Source: an uncultured Bacilli bacterium (GTDB taxonomy: Bacteria; Bacillota_I; Bacilli_A; RFN20; CAG-288). Taken from it: a DNA stretch of 64,000 nt. Under the pieces are notes generated by a model. The model was not told where the DNA came from, did no database searches, and saw only the letters and a list, made by a program, of their open reading frames with translations. Where the stretch lies: positions 1-64,000 of the forward strand of contig CAKVBX010000003.1 of NCBI GenBank assembly GCA_934725685.1, written 5' to 3'. Each line of letters starts with the position of its first letter. Within the stretch, counting starts at the first letter, position 1. Below, one piece after another: positions 18,017-27,510 of the stretch. The translations under genes and the position numbers were made by a program.

Positions 18017-20161
18017 ATGGATATCAATCAGCAGATTGCGAAGGATCTTAGCCTTCCCTTGGAAAAAGTCAATGCGGCCGTCACCCTTCTCGATGAAGGC
18101 AATACCGTTCCGTTCATCGCCCGTTACCGTAAGGAAGTCACCGGTTCCCTGACCGATGAGAACTTACGTGATCTTGAAGAAAAACTCATCGCCTACCGCA
18201 ACCTCGAAGACCGGAAAAAGACGGTTCTCAAATCCCTCGACGACCAGAAAATCGAAGATCCCGAACTGAAAAAGAAAATCGAAGAAGCTCTTACTATGAG
18301 CCTGGTCGAGGATCTTTACCGCCCCTATAAGCCGAAACGTGTTACCCGTGCGAGTAAGGCCATCAAGGCGGGACTTGAACCATTGGCGGAATATCTTCTC
18401 CACGATAAGACCGGTGGCCTCAAGGAAGAGGCCAAAAAGTACATTTCGGAGGATTACAAGACCGCCGATAAGGTCATTCAGGGTGCCTTCGATATCCTCG
18501 CTGAGCGCATCTCCGACAATCCGAACTACCGCATCTTCATCAAGAATCTCGCCAAGGATTCCGGCCTTGTCTCTTCCACCAAAATCGAAGGGGCGGAAGG
18601 GGCGGAGGTCTATGATAACTACTCCGCCTATCAGAAGAAAATCTCTCAAATCAAGCCCTATAATACCCTTGCCATCAATCGTGGCGTCAACAAGAAGTGC
18701 CTGACCAAGAAGCTCGTCCTCGATGATGAAGCCATCCTCACGCATTTGAAGAACATGGAAATCCCTTCGAAGACTCCTTATCGGAAAGAGTTCGAGGACA
18801 TGATTCTCGATAGCTATACCCGACTTATCTATCCTTCCGTCAGTAACGATGTCTTCTCCGACCTGATGGATCAGGCCACTGATTCCTCCATTGAGGAATT
18901 CAAGACTTCCCTCCGTGCCACACTCCTTTATCCGCCGCTCAAAGGAAAACGTATTCTCGGTTTCGACCCCGGTTTTTCCCATGGTTGCAAACTTGCCTTC
19001 ATCGATGAGAATGGGAAGGTCTTGGACACCTATGTCTTGAACAATCCTTTCTTCACCGAGGCCGGTCAAGCCAGGGCAAAGAAAGATCTGACCCGCCTGA
19101 TTCTCAAAAATCGCACCTTCACCGTCGCCTTGGGTAACGGCACCGCCTCCCGAGAAAGTGAAAAAATGCTCAAAGAGCTCAAAGCGGAAGTTCCCGAACT
19201 GAAAGACCTCGAAATCGCCATTGTCTCCGAATCCGGCGCTTCCATCTATTCCGCTACGCCGCTCGCCCAGAAGGAGTTCCCGAATTACGAACCGAATCTT
19301 CGCTCTGCGGTCTCTATCGCAAGACGGCTTGAGGATCCTCTTGCCGAACTCGTCAAGATTCCGCCGGAATCCATCGGTGTCGGTCAGTATCAGTACGACA
19401 TCGACGGAAAGAAGCTCTCGTTGGCGCTTAAGGGCGTCGTTGAGGATTCCGTCAACTATGTCGGCGTCGACCTCAATACCGCCTCCTCTTCTCTTCTCAG
19501 CTATGTCTCCGGTATTTCCGCAAAGATTGCCGATTCCATTGTCTCCTACCGAGAGGAAAACGGTGCCTTCCATTCTCGAAGCGAACTCAAGAAAGTTCCG
19601 AACCTCGGTCCGAAAGCCTTCCTGAACTGCGCCGGCTTCTTACGTATCCCGGAATCCAAGGAACCATTAGATAACACCGCGGTCCATCCAGAATCCTATG
19701 CTGTTTGTAAGGAACTCCTGAAGCTTCTTCCCGGAACGACACACGAAGAAAAAGTCGCCGCGCTGAAAGTTCTGAAGGATGATGATATTCGTTCCCTTTC
19801 CGAAAAACTCAATGTCGGCCTTCCGACGTTACAGGATATTGTGAAGGAACTCATTCAGCCTTCCCGCGACCCCCGCGATAAGGCCGTCACAGCAAAGCTC
19901 TTGGACAATGTCACCGACATCAAGGACATCAAACCCGGCATGATCTTAGAGGGAACAATCCGCAATGTTGCCGGCTTCGGATTCTTCGTCGATCTCGGCG
20001 TCGAAATCAACGGCCTTGTCCACATCTCCCAGATTGCCGATCACTATGTCTCCGATCCGCATACGGAGGGGAAACCGGGCGATATCGTCAAGGTCAAAGT
20101 GCTCGAAGTCGATTTGAAACGTAACCGCATCTCCCTCACAATGAAAGGTATGAAAAAATAG
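18017..20161 (+). CDS. tex: Tex-family RNA-binding transcription accessory protein
   Basis: The 714-residue protein starts MDINQQIAKDLSLPLEKVNA, at an ATG with AAAGGA 8 nt upstream. Domains in order are the Tex N-terminal helical region (1-180, including GNTVPFIARYRKEVTGSL), the YqgF/RNase H-like core (about 315-450, ILGFDPGFSHGCKLAFIDE), helix-hairpin-helix repeats (about 490-600, including VPNLGPKAFLNCAGFLRI) and a C-terminal S1 domain (about 637-712, GMILEGTIRNVAGFGFFVDL). Tex proteins bind nucleic acids and are linked to transcription and translation fitness. It precedes the yqhY-nusB cluster by 8 nt and is probably in the same operon. Confidence 0.93.
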   Translation: MDINQQIAKDLSLPLEKVNAAVTLLDEGNTVPFIARYRKEVTGSLTDENLRDLEEKLIAYRNLEDRKKTVLKSLDDQKIEDPELKKKIEEALTMSLVEDLYRPYKPKRVTRASKAIKAGLEPLAEYLLHDKTGGLKEEAKKYISEDYKTADKVIQGAFDILAERISDNPNYRIFIKNLAKDSGLVSSTKIEGAEGAEVYDNYSAYQKKISQIKPYNTLAINRGVNKKCLTKKLVLDDEAILTHLKNMEIPSKTPYRKEFEDMILDSYTRLIYPSVSNDVFSDLMDQATDSSIEEFKTSLRATLLYPPLKGKRILGFDPGFSHGCKLAFIDENGKVLDTYVLNNPFFTEAGQARAKKDLTRLILKNRTFTVALGNGTASRESEKMLKELKAEVPELKDLEIAIVSESGASIYSATPLAQKEFPNYEPNLRSAVSIARRLEDPLAELVKIPPESIGVGQYQYDIDGKKLSLALKGVVEDSVNYVGVDLNTASSSLLSYVSGISAKIADSIVSYREENGAFHSRSELKKVPNLGPKAFLNCAGFLRIPESKEPLDNTAVHPESYAVCKELLKLLPGTTHEEKVAALKVLKDDDIRSLSEKLNVGLPTLQDIVKELIQPSRDPRDKAVTAKLLDNVTDIKDIKPGMILEGTIRNVAGFGFFVDLGVEINGLVHISQIADHYVSDPHTEGKPGDIVKVKVLEVDLKRNRISLTMKGMKK

Positions 20162-20169
20162 GTGAATCT

Positions 20170-20511
20170 ATGACCTGCTATACACAGAAAAACAACCAGG
20201 GATTGCTCAATATCTCTGACAATGTCTTCAATCAGATTGCAAAGTCGACCCTCGATGAGCTTCTGAAAAATGATCTGAAAGGTCTCTTCTCTCTGAAGAA
20301 CGGCAAGAAGACTTGCAAAATCCTCACAACCATCGATAAGAAAAACCATATTCAAGTCAATATCGAGGTATACCTCATGACGGGCTGCGATGCGAATAGC
20401 GTCACCAACCGCATTCAGAAAGAGGTCTACGACGACATTTACGATGTCTGCGAGATTTCCTCGGTGAAAGTCAATGTCATCGTCCTCTCCTTCCTGAACG
20501 AGAAAGCATGA
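20170..20511 (+). CDS. yqhY: Asp23/Gls24 family protein (YqhY)
   Basis: The 113-residue Asp23-domain protein contains LLNISDNVFNQIAKSTLDE at the start and IQVNIEVYLMTGCDANSVTN and VCEISSVKVNVIVLSF at the end, typical of DUF322. B. subtilis YqhY is encoded between accC and nusB and influences acetyl-CoA carboxylase. Here the acc genes are absent but nusB, xseA and xseB follow, so the position supports the YqhY assignment. Its stop overlaps the next start by 4 nt. Confidence 0.85.
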   Translation: MTCYTQKNNQGLLNISDNVFNQIAKSTLDELLKNDLKGLFSLKNGKKTCKILTTIDKKNHIQVNIEVYLMTGCDANSVTNRIQKEVYDDIYDVCEISSVKVNVIVLSFLNEKA

Positions 20512-21029
20512 TGATAATCACCGACTACGAAAAAACGAAGAAACGGTTCGGATTTCTGCTCTCGGTTCCGATGCTCTTTGCCATTCTCCACGCCATCGGC
20601 CAGATTCTTCTGCAGTCGTTTCTCCGTTTTAAGACGGACACGATGACCTACAGTGCCTGTCCGGGCTTAGGCCTAGGCTATTCGAGTTCTCTGCTCTCTG
20701 CAATCCTTGTTTCCGGAAAACAGAATGCCGACTTTGTCAATTCGCTCTCTTCCTGTTTTTCCATTCTCTTCACTATCCTCCTCATCCTCTTCTCCTCATT
20801 TGCCGCCAAAGGCAAACTCTGGGGGGTCAGTGCCCTTCTCATCACCTACGCCATTGACACCATCATGACGCTTCCGCTTCTTCTTGTCGACGCCCTCGCT
20901 TCTTATCCCTTGAAGCTTGCTCTTGCCGACAAAATCATGAATCCCCTCTTCCATCTGCTCTTCTTAGGCTTCTTACTATATCTCTTCCTCCTTTCGAGGA
21001 ACCTTGCCCGATACGAAAACGAAAACTGA
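20508..21029 (+). CDS. Four-helix membrane protein of unknown function
   Basis: The 173-residue hydrophobic protein has about four membrane segments, near residues 17-37 (LLSVPMLFAILHAIGQILL), 75-100, 103-123 and 138-163, and ends in a short charged tail LARYENEN. The start overlaps the yqhY stop (ATGATGA), and nusB begins 10 nt after its stop, so it is firmly inside the operon. No family is recognised. It occupies the place between yqhY and nusB where no membrane protein is found in B. subtilis. Confidence 0.75.
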   Translation: MMIITDYEKTKKRFGFLLSVPMLFAILHAIGQILLQSFLRFKTDTMTYSACPGLGLGYSSSLLSAILVSGKQNADFVNSLSSCFSILFTILLILFSSFAAKGKLWGVSALLITYAIDTIMTLPLLLVDALASYPLKLALADKIMNPLFHLLFLGFLLYLFLLSRNLARYENEN

Positions 21030-21039
21030 GGTATCCATT

Positions 21040-21474
21040 ATGAAAGAATATTCCCGCCGCGACGAACGCACCAAGACCATGCAGGCCTTCTACCAGATCT
21101 TCCTTAGCATGGAACAGAAAATAGACTATGATGCCACCGGCATTCTCTGCGCCATTTATGGCGTGGATTCCTATGAGGAATGCCCGCTCTATTCCCAGGC
21201 TATCTATGCCACCGGTTTGGATCATTTCGATGAGATTAAACAGATTATTTCCGAACACCTGGTCGGATGGGCCTTCGAGCGTCTCGACAATGTCTGCAAA
21301 GGCATCCTTTTTGTCGCCCTGACGGAAGGCATCTACCTGAAGCTCGCACCCAGAAACGTCGTCATCAACGAAGCGGTCACCATCTCCAAGAACTTTCTCA
21401 AGGAGAACGACCACCGCTTTGTGAACGCCCTCCTCGATAAGGCGATTCAGCCCTATGAATGCAAAGGAAACTAA
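21040..21474 (+). CDS. nusB: Transcription antitermination factor NusB
   Basis: The 144-residue protein starts MKEYSRRDERTKTMQAFYQI at 21040, behind GAGG that overlaps the previous stop codon. The NusB fold is recognisable by the C-terminal AVTISKNFLKENDHRFVNAL (about residues 115-134), matching the family EAVeLaK.f...s..FVNgvL signature. With S10 (NusE), NusB binds boxA in rRNA operons and supports antitermination. It overlaps xseA by 20 nt. An in-frame ATG at 21004 lies inside the upstream membrane-protein gene and is not preferred. Confidence 0.92.
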   Translation: MKEYSRRDERTKTMQAFYQIFLSMEQKIDYDATGILCAIYGVDSYEECPLYSQAIYATGLDHFDEIKQIISEHLVGWAFERLDNVCKGILFVALTEGIYLKLAPRNVVINEAVTISKNFLKENDHRFVNALLDKAIQPYECKGN

Positions 21475-22738
21475 GGCCCTTTCGGTATCACAGCTATCGG
21501 ATATTCTCAAAGCCTGCTTTGAGAACCCCATGTTCTCCAATCTCCGCGTCTATGGTGAAGTCTACTCCATCCGACTCGGGAAGTTTTCCTATATCGATTT
21601 GGGAGATCAGGGGCACAAGGAGACGAACTCCCCGCTTTTGCGTTGTGCCTTCAACTGCTATTACGGCAGCGGATACGGACTCGAAAGCATCAAACCTGGT
21701 GATGTCATTGAAATTACCGGTTCGCTTTCCTATTACGCCCATGGCTCTTCCGTCACGCTCTGGGGTAAACAGGTCACCATCCTGCAGTCCCAACTCGGAA
21801 AATCTTTATTAGAAAAGAAGAAGACGTTAGAAAAGCTCGATAAACTTGGGTATCTCGATGAGAAACGGAAAAGGAAAATCCCTCGCTTTGTCAGAAAAGT
21901 GGCGATTGTGACCGCTCAGACTGGCGCCGCCTATCAGGATATCCTGAAGACGCTTCATGACCGCTTTCCTGTGGACACCTATCTCTATCCGACCATCGTA
22001 CAGGGAGAAGGTGCCGCAAAGAGTATCGTAAAGAGCATCCGTAGGGCGAGTGAATGCGACTATGATGTGGTAATCCTCGGACGCGGCGGAGGGAGTAAGA
22101 CGGACCTTTCCTGCTTCGACGATTATGAGGTTGCGCTAGCCATCGCAGAATGTCCGATTCCGGTCATCACCTGCATCGGCCACACAATCGATACCGCAAT
22201 AGCGGACCGGGTCTCCGACTATCAGGCCATCACCCCGACGGAAGGAGCCTCCCTCATCAATCCATCTCTTGAAGAAATTCAGGGAGAACTCGAGGAGAAG
22301 TCGAGGACATTACTTCGCACCTATCAGACGATTCTCAATCGGGCTTATTTTCTTCTCTCGGAACGGGAAAAGCGGCTGGAGAGTCTCTCTCCCGAGAACC
22401 GACTCAAGAAGGAAAAAGAGCATCTAGTGTCTCTTCATACTTCCTTAGAGCGGCTATACCTCCATAAAATCCGGTTAGGGGAGCTCGCTCTTTCCTCAAA
22501 GAAAGAGAAGCTCCGCAATACGTTCCGGCTTCTCCTCGGAAAAGAGAAGAACGATCTCTTAGGGCGGGAGAAAAAACTCAGCGCCTATGATCCTTCCCTG
22601 TTATCCAAAGAAGGCTATGCTCTTGTCTTCCGAAACGGAAAGAAAGTGAAAAACGCTACGGATCTGAAAGAAGGAGAAGAGGTGACCATCACCTTTGTCG
22701 ACGGAAGAAAAGACGCCATCATCAAAGGAGGCAAATGA
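21455..22738 (+). CDS. xseA: Exodeoxyribonuclease VII large subunit
   Basis: The 427-residue protein has the N-terminal OB-fold (residues 1-105, with NLRVYGEVYSIRLGKFSYID), the catalytic region KVAIVTAQTGAAYQDILKTL, VVILGRGGGSKTDLSCFDDY and CIGHTIDTAIADRVSDYQA, then a long coiled coil (about 265-375) and a C-terminal segment EGYALVFRNGKKVKNATDL. XseA with several XseB subunits degrades single-stranded DNA. It overlaps nusB upstream and xseB downstream (4 nt). In B. subtilis folD sits between nusB and xseA; it is missing here. Confidence 0.95.
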   Translation: MNAKETKALSVSQLSDILKACFENPMFSNLRVYGEVYSIRLGKFSYIDLGDQGHKETNSPLLRCAFNCYYGSGYGLESIKPGDVIEITGSLSYYAHGSSVTLWGKQVTILQSQLGKSLLEKKKTLEKLDKLGYLDEKRKRKIPRFVRKVAIVTAQTGAAYQDILKTLHDRFPVDTYLYPTIVQGEGAAKSIVKSIRRASECDYDVVILGRGGGSKTDLSCFDDYEVALAIAECPIPVITCIGHTIDTAIADRVSDYQAITPTEGASLINPSLEEIQGELEEKSRTLLRTYQTILNRAYFLLSEREKRLESLSPENRLKKEKEHLVSLHTSLERLYLHKIRLGELALSSKKEKLRNTFRLLLGKEKNDLLGREKKLSAYDPSLLSKEGYALVFRNGKKVKNATDLKEGEEVTITFVDGRKDAIIKGGK

Positions 22739-22956
22739 AAATGCCGAAGAAAACAACGGATACTTTAGAAAACAAGACCTACGAAGAACTGGAGAAAATG
22801 TCGGAGGAAATCATGGAGAAACTCTCCAAAGAAGATCTCGGACTCGATGAATCCAGCCGCCTTTATCAGGAAGGGAAAATGGTTCTCGAAGAGATGGAAC
22901 GGCGTTTGGAGAAGCTCTCTAAGGAAGTCTCTGACCATGTGGAGAGCGCTGACTGA
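22735..22956 (+). CDS. xseB: Exodeoxyribonuclease VII small subunit
   Basis: The 73-residue, all-helical protein has the XseB signature KTYEELEKMSEEIMEKLSKE followed by LGLDESSRLYQEGKMVLEEM. It binds the XseA coiled coil and is required for exonuclease VII activity. AAAGGAGG lies just before the ATG, which overlaps the xseA stop. The last 20 nt overlap the start of dxs. Because of this overlap both products are probably translated in fixed ratio. Confidence 0.92.
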   Translation: MKMPKKTTDTLENKTYEELEKMSEEIMEKLSKEDLGLDESSRLYQEGKMVLEEMERRLEKLSKEVSDHVESAD

Positions 22957-24691
22957 ACGATTCGCTACCCCTGTGGAAGAAGAAAACTATCTCGCTTCTG
23001 TCCGCCAAGCCATTATCGATGCGGTCAGAAAGAACGGGGGACACCTCTCTTCCAATCTCGGCATGGTCGAAACGACCTATGCCCTTTTGTCTTGCTTCCA
23101 TCCGCTTGAAGACGACATTCTTTTCGATGTCGGCCACCAGGCTTACGCCTATAAAATCATGACTGGAAGAGATCTTGGTTCCTTACGGCAGTATCAGGGC
23201 ATCGCTCCATTCACGTGTCGGAAGGAATCCCCTTACGACAAGTACGATAGTGGCCATAGTGGGGATGCGCTCCCGACTGCCATCGGTTTTGCTTTGGCAA
23301 AGAAAGGAAGCGAATCCTTTACCATCGCTGTCGTCGGTGACGCTTCACTGAAGAACGGGCTTTCCGAAGAGGCACTGAACTATCTTTCCGAGCGGAAAAA
23401 CCTGAAGCATCTGATTCTTCTTGTCAATACCAATGGAATGGCCATCAAGAAAGTATTCACTCCCGAGTCCCTCAGAAAGGATGCACTCCGTGAGAACTGG
23501 ATCACCGAGAGATTACAAACGAAAGCCGAATATAGTGAAAGTGCCTGGCGTGAGCTTGTAAAAAAGCGCCGCGAAACGACAAGAAACGAGCACAATCGTT
23601 ATCAGGCACTAGGTTTGAACTATCTCGGCATGGTGGAAGGACACGATATCGTTTCTCTGCTCGAAGGGCTTGAGGAAGCAAAAAAGGAGTCGGAAAACGG
23701 ACCGGTCGTCCTTGAAGTGCTCACGAGAAAAGGTTACGGAATGAAGGATGCAGAAGCGGATGAGACTGGCATCTATCACGGCGTCAATCCCGGCTTTTCC
23801 AAGGAAGAAAAGAACATAGATTTTGCTTACGAGAAAGAAAACATCCTGCTCTCCCTGATGGAAAAAGACAAAGATATGTACGTCCTCACCCCGGCCATGG
23901 AGACCAACTCCTGCCTGAGCCGCGTCTTTTCGAACTATCCTAGCCGCACCCTCGATGTCGGCATTGCCGAAGAGAATGCCGTAAGCATCGCCTCCGGCCT
24001 CGCCCTAAAGGGAAAACACCCGGTGATCGATATTTATTCCACCTTCTTCCAGAGGACACTCGATCAGGTCCTGATGGATTTTTCAAGGCAGAAACTCTCT
24101 GCCCTCTTCCTTCTGGAACGGGCTTCCCTCGTCGGGGGCGATGGATCGAGCCATCACGGAATCTTCGATGTGGCCTTGCTCAAAGCCGTTCCGGATGCTA
24201 AAGTGTATTTCCCCTTTGATCAGGGCAGCCTTCATGCCCTCTTGGAGCGGAAGGATCTGTTTTCTGATCTCACCTTCGTCCGGCTTGCAAAAGAGGAGAT
24301 GGTCTGCACCGTTCTTCCCTCTTATCAGGACATCACCTGGCTTGAAAGAGAAGAAAACGACCGTCTTCTTCTCAGTGTGGGACGCCGAGGCTTCGAAGCC
24401 TTGAAAATGACGACGGAAAAAGCCGATAAAGCCCTGCTTTTCCGCCTGGACGAGATTGATACGGATAAACTGCTTTCTTATCGTTCTATCGCCTTCTATG
24501 ACCCCTATTCCATCGAAGAAGGAGCCGCTGATTCGCTCCGTGTCACGCTATCAAAAGCTGGCTATCAGGGCAAGTTCAGAACCATGACCCTTCCGAAGAA
24601 CTTTCTTCCCTTCGGTACGAATGAGGACATTCTGAAGTCCTGTTCAAGGGATATCGCTTCTGCTCTCGCCTTCTTTTCCGACAAAGACTGA
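22937..24691 (+). CDS. dxs: 1-deoxy-D-xylulose-5-phosphate synthase, divergent
   Basis: The 584-residue product from ATG 22937 (AAGGAAG about 10 nt upstream, inside xseB) makes DXP from pyruvate and glyceraldehyde-3-phosphate, the first MEP step. Recognisable are GGHLSSNLGMVETTYALLSC, ILFDVGHQAYAYKIMTGR, YDSGHSGDALPTAIGFA, the acid in VGIAEENAVSIASGLALKG and RASLVGGDGSSHHGIFDVA (DRAGLVG.DG.THqG in most). The ThDP motif is altered: GDG reads GDA (134-136) and the usual NDN reads NTN (164-166). It is shorter than the typical 620 residues. Other MEP genes in the window are ispG and ispH. ispA, normally just upstream, is absent. Confidence 0.85.
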   Translation: MWRALTERFATPVEEENYLASVRQAIIDAVRKNGGHLSSNLGMVETTYALLSCFHPLEDDILFDVGHQAYAYKIMTGRDLGSLRQYQGIAPFTCRKESPYDKYDSGHSGDALPTAIGFALAKKGSESFTIAVVGDASLKNGLSEEALNYLSERKNLKHLILLVNTNGMAIKKVFTPESLRKDALRENWITERLQTKAEYSESAWRELVKKRRETTRNEHNRYQALGLNYLGMVEGHDIVSLLEGLEEAKKESENGPVVLEVLTRKGYGMKDAEADETGIYHGVNPGFSKEEKNIDFAYEKENILLSLMEKDKDMYVLTPAMETNSCLSRVFSNYPSRTLDVGIAEENAVSIASGLALKGKHPVIDIYSTFFQRTLDQVLMDFSRQKLSALFLLERASLVGGDGSSHHGIFDVALLKAVPDAKVYFPFDQGSLHALLERKDLFSDLTFVRLAKEEMVCTVLPSYQDITWLEREENDRLLLSVGRRGFEALKMTTEKADKALLFRLDEIDTDKLLSYRSIAFYDPYSIEEGAADSLRVTLSKAGYQGKFRTMTLPKNFLPFGTNEDILKSCSRDIASALAFFSDKD

Positions 24692-24724
24692 CAAACGGCT
24701 GTACATTCTGTAGGAGGACAACTT

Positions 24725-26377
24725 ATGTTAGAGGAACTTCACATATCCAATCTTGCCGTCATCGAGGATACAACGCTTTTTTTCCACGGGATGGATACCG
24801 CGCTGGTCGGTGAGACCGGTGCCGGAAAATCCCTCATTGTCACATCCCTGAATCTGCTATTGGGAGAACGGGTCGATTATTCTCTCGTCCGTGATAAGAA
24901 TAGGAAGGCCATCATCAGCGGTGTCTTTTCGCTGTCCGAGGATTTTCTCAGCAAACAGGATGGCGTGAAAGAATATGTGGAAGGGAATACTCTGATTCTT
25001 AAGCGCGTCCTCAATCCTGACCACAGCGCTAGGCACTACATCAACGGCACTCCGGTGAGCGCCCAGGAGATGAAAGGGGTCTCCCTCCATCTGATCGATA
25101 TCCATTCTCAGAATGCAAACAGCGACCTACTCGATGAGAAAAAGCAGCTTTCCTATGTCTATGGTTTCCTCTCCAAAGAAGGAAGGAAAGCAAAGGAGGC
25201 CTATGAGAAGTCTTACGCCTCTTATCGGAAAGCAAAAAGGGAGAAAGAGGATTTTCTTTCCTCCTGCCACGATATCGATCTCGATTATCTGACCTTCCAA
25301 ATCCATGAAATCGAGAAATATCAGCTGAAAGAAAATGAAATTGAGAATCTCAACGAAGAGTATGCCTCCTTGGCCGATTATGCGAAACTTGAAAGCAAAT
25401 TCAGCGATTACGAAAGCGTGAAAGAAGGAAATGGTTATTCTCTTACCTCTTCGTTATCCGAGGTGAGACGGAAACTCGGTGGCTTCAAGGGAACGTGCTT
25501 GGAAAAAGAGTGCGAATCCTCTATCGATGCCATCGATAACCTGGAAGAGAAACTCTCCGCACTCGAAGATGCCTTCTCTTCCCTTGATTTTTCCCCTCGG
25601 CGGATTGACGAAATCAATGCCCGTCTTTATGAGCTGAAGACACTGCAACGGAAATTCGGAAGAACGACCACTGAAATATTGGAAAAGTATAATGAATTCA
25701 AAACAAAACTTGAATTTGCCAATTCCTTTTCGGAAAAAAAAGCGGAATATGAAGACAAAGAACGCCTCGCCTATGATTGCGTGCTGAAAAACGGCGAAGC
25801 TCTTCACCTGGAAAGTGAGAAAGCCAGGGAACGTCTCACCAAGGAAATCGATAAAAACCTTGTAGAACTCGGACTGAGGAAGAACGGCTTTTTCGTCCGT
25901 TTCGAAAAGCGGAATACGGCGGAAAGCGACGGGCTTTATTCCGCCGTATTCGAAGTACAGCTCAATGAAGGCATCGAACGGGCGACCCTCAGAAGCGCGG
26001 CGTCCGGCGGAGAAACCTCAAGACTGATGCTCGCTTTAAAAGCGGTCCTCAATCAGGTCAATCCCTATGATCTACTCGTCTTTGACGAAATCGACACCGG
26101 CGTAAGCGGTAAACAGGCCCTTTTAGTGGCAAAGAAAATCCGTGAGCTCTCCAAGACGAGCCAGGTGTTAGTCATCTCCCACCTGCCCCAGGTCGTCGCC
26201 AGTGCAACGGAAGCCATCTATATCAGTAAAACGGTGAAAGATGGAAAGACCGCCACCGAAGCGAAGACGCTTTCAGAAGAGGAGTTCCTTCTCTTCATCG
26301 GTCGCATGCTCTCCGCTTCTACCCTGACGGATGCCGCCAAAGAGCAGGCCAAAGAACTGCGGAAGGAATTTCTCTGA
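24725..26377 (+). CDS. recN: DNA repair protein RecN
   Basis: The 550-residue SMC-like protein has Walker A ALVGETGAGKSLIVTSLNLL (about 26-45), a long coiled coil, signature ASGGETSRLMLALKAVL (about 437-453) and Walker B LLVFDEIDTGVSGKQALLVA, followed by VLVISHLPQVVASA. RecN acts early at double-strand breaks with RecA. AGGAGG precedes the ATG by 6 nt. It follows dxs, as in B. subtilis, but yqxC and argR normally between them are absent. The stop overlaps dinB by 1 nt. Confidence 0.96.
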   Translation: MLEELHISNLAVIEDTTLFFHGMDTALVGETGAGKSLIVTSLNLLLGERVDYSLVRDKNRKAIISGVFSLSEDFLSKQDGVKEYVEGNTLILKRVLNPDHSARHYINGTPVSAQEMKGVSLHLIDIHSQNANSDLLDEKKQLSYVYGFLSKEGRKAKEAYEKSYASYRKAKREKEDFLSSCHDIDLDYLTFQIHEIEKYQLKENEIENLNEEYASLADYAKLESKFSDYESVKEGNGYSLTSSLSEVRRKLGGFKGTCLEKECESSIDAIDNLEEKLSALEDAFSSLDFSPRRIDEINARLYELKTLQRKFGRTTTEILEKYNEFKTKLEFANSFSEKKAEYEDKERLAYDCVLKNGEALHLESEKARERLTKEIDKNLVELGLRKNGFFVRFEKRNTAESDGLYSAVFEVQLNEGIERATLRSAASGGETSRLMLALKAVLNQVNPYDLLVFDEIDTGVSGKQALLVAKKIRELSKTSQVLVISHLPQVVASATEAIYISKTVKDGKTATEAKTLSEEEFLLFIGRMLSASTLTDAAKEQAKELRKEFL

Positions 26378-27510
26378 TGGAGAAAATCATTGCCCACGTC
26401 GATCTTAACGCTTTCTTTGTCCAATGCGAAATCCGGGAGAATCCCAGTCTCATGAATCTTCCAGTCGCCATCGGCTATGACGGAAAACGCGGCGTAATCT
26501 CGACCTCAAGTTATGAGGCGAGAAAACGGGGCGTGAATTCCGGAATGCCGGTTTCCACGGCAAAACGGAAGTGCCCCGAACTTGTTCTCGTTCCCTCTCA
26601 TTTTGACCTCTATCGACGCTATTCGAAGAATTTTTTCTCGTTTCTCCGGAAACGCTATCCGATTTTGGAACAGGCCTCCATCGATGAATGCTATATCGAT
26701 ATGACCAAGGAAGCAGACCGGGAACACCTCCACGATTATCTCTTCGATCTTTCGATGGAACTCTATCGGGCAACGGACCTGAAATGTTCCATCGGCGTCG
26801 GTTGGACAAAATTCCTCGCCAAGATGGGCTCGGACTATAAGAAACCACTCGGTCTCACCATCTTCACACATGAGAATTTCCAAGCGATGCTCTTCCCCCT
26901 TCCCATCGAGAAAATGTTCGGAATCGGTGCGAAAAGCGCACCGAAACTGAGAGATCTCGGCATCAATACCATCGGGGATTTCTATCATTTCTCGTATCCG
27001 GAAGAGAAGAAGATTTTCGGTTCCTATTTTACGGAACTGAGAAATCAGCTCGACGGCATCGGCAATGACGTGGTCGACACTTCCGGTTTTGATCCGAAGA
27101 GTATCTCCGCCGAGCGGACCTTCCTCAACGATGAAAGCAATGAAGACGAACTCGAGGAGATGATTTATCAATGCGCTAAGGACTGTACCAATGAACTGTT
27201 GGCCTACCATAAAGTCACCGACTGTGTCGGACTGAAGCTGAGGACCCCGGCTTTCGTGACGAAAAGCAAACGGATCACGCTGAAAGAAAAGACGGATTCC
27301 CTGGAAGTCATCTATTCTGCCGCCCTCTCGATTCTGAGAAATGTCTATCATGGGCAGAGTTACCGCCTGATCGGCGTCCTTCTGGAACGGGTCAGTGAGA
27401 AGGACGGCTCAAAGGAAACAAAAGAGAAGCGGGAGGATGTGCTATCGATTCTGAATGAGAAGAATCCGACCGCAATTCCTCTTACGACCCTTTCGAAGGT
27501 GAAGAAATGA
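26377..27510 (+). CDS. dinB: DNA polymerase IV (DinB, Y family)
   Basis: The 377-residue translesion polymerase has catalytic motifs HVDLNAFFVQCEI (D9) and QASIDECYIDM (D106-E107 region), the steric-gate area STSSYEARKRGVNSGMPVST, helix-hairpin-helix FGIGAKSAPKLRDLGINTIG and a little-finger domain to about residue 345. It extends primers past lesions at low fidelity. Start overlaps the recN stop by 1 nt (TGATG), giving a DNA-repair operon recN-dinB-xerD. Lysine/glutamate-rich C-terminus without an obvious beta-clamp pentapeptide by eye. Confidence 0.95.
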   Translation: MEKIIAHVDLNAFFVQCEIRENPSLMNLPVAIGYDGKRGVISTSSYEARKRGVNSGMPVSTAKRKCPELVLVPSHFDLYRRYSKNFFSFLRKRYPILEQASIDECYIDMTKEADREHLHDYLFDLSMELYRATDLKCSIGVGWTKFLAKMGSDYKKPLGLTIFTHENFQAMLFPLPIEKMFGIGAKSAPKLRDLGINTIGDFYHFSYPEEKKIFGSYFTELRNQLDGIGNDVVDTSGFDPKSISAERTFLNDESNEDELEEMIYQCAKDCTNELLAYHKVTDCVGLKLRTPAFVTKSKRITLKEKTDSLEVIYSAALSILRNVYHGQSYRLIGVLLERVSEKDGSKETKEKREDVLSILNEKNPTAIPLTTLSKVKK

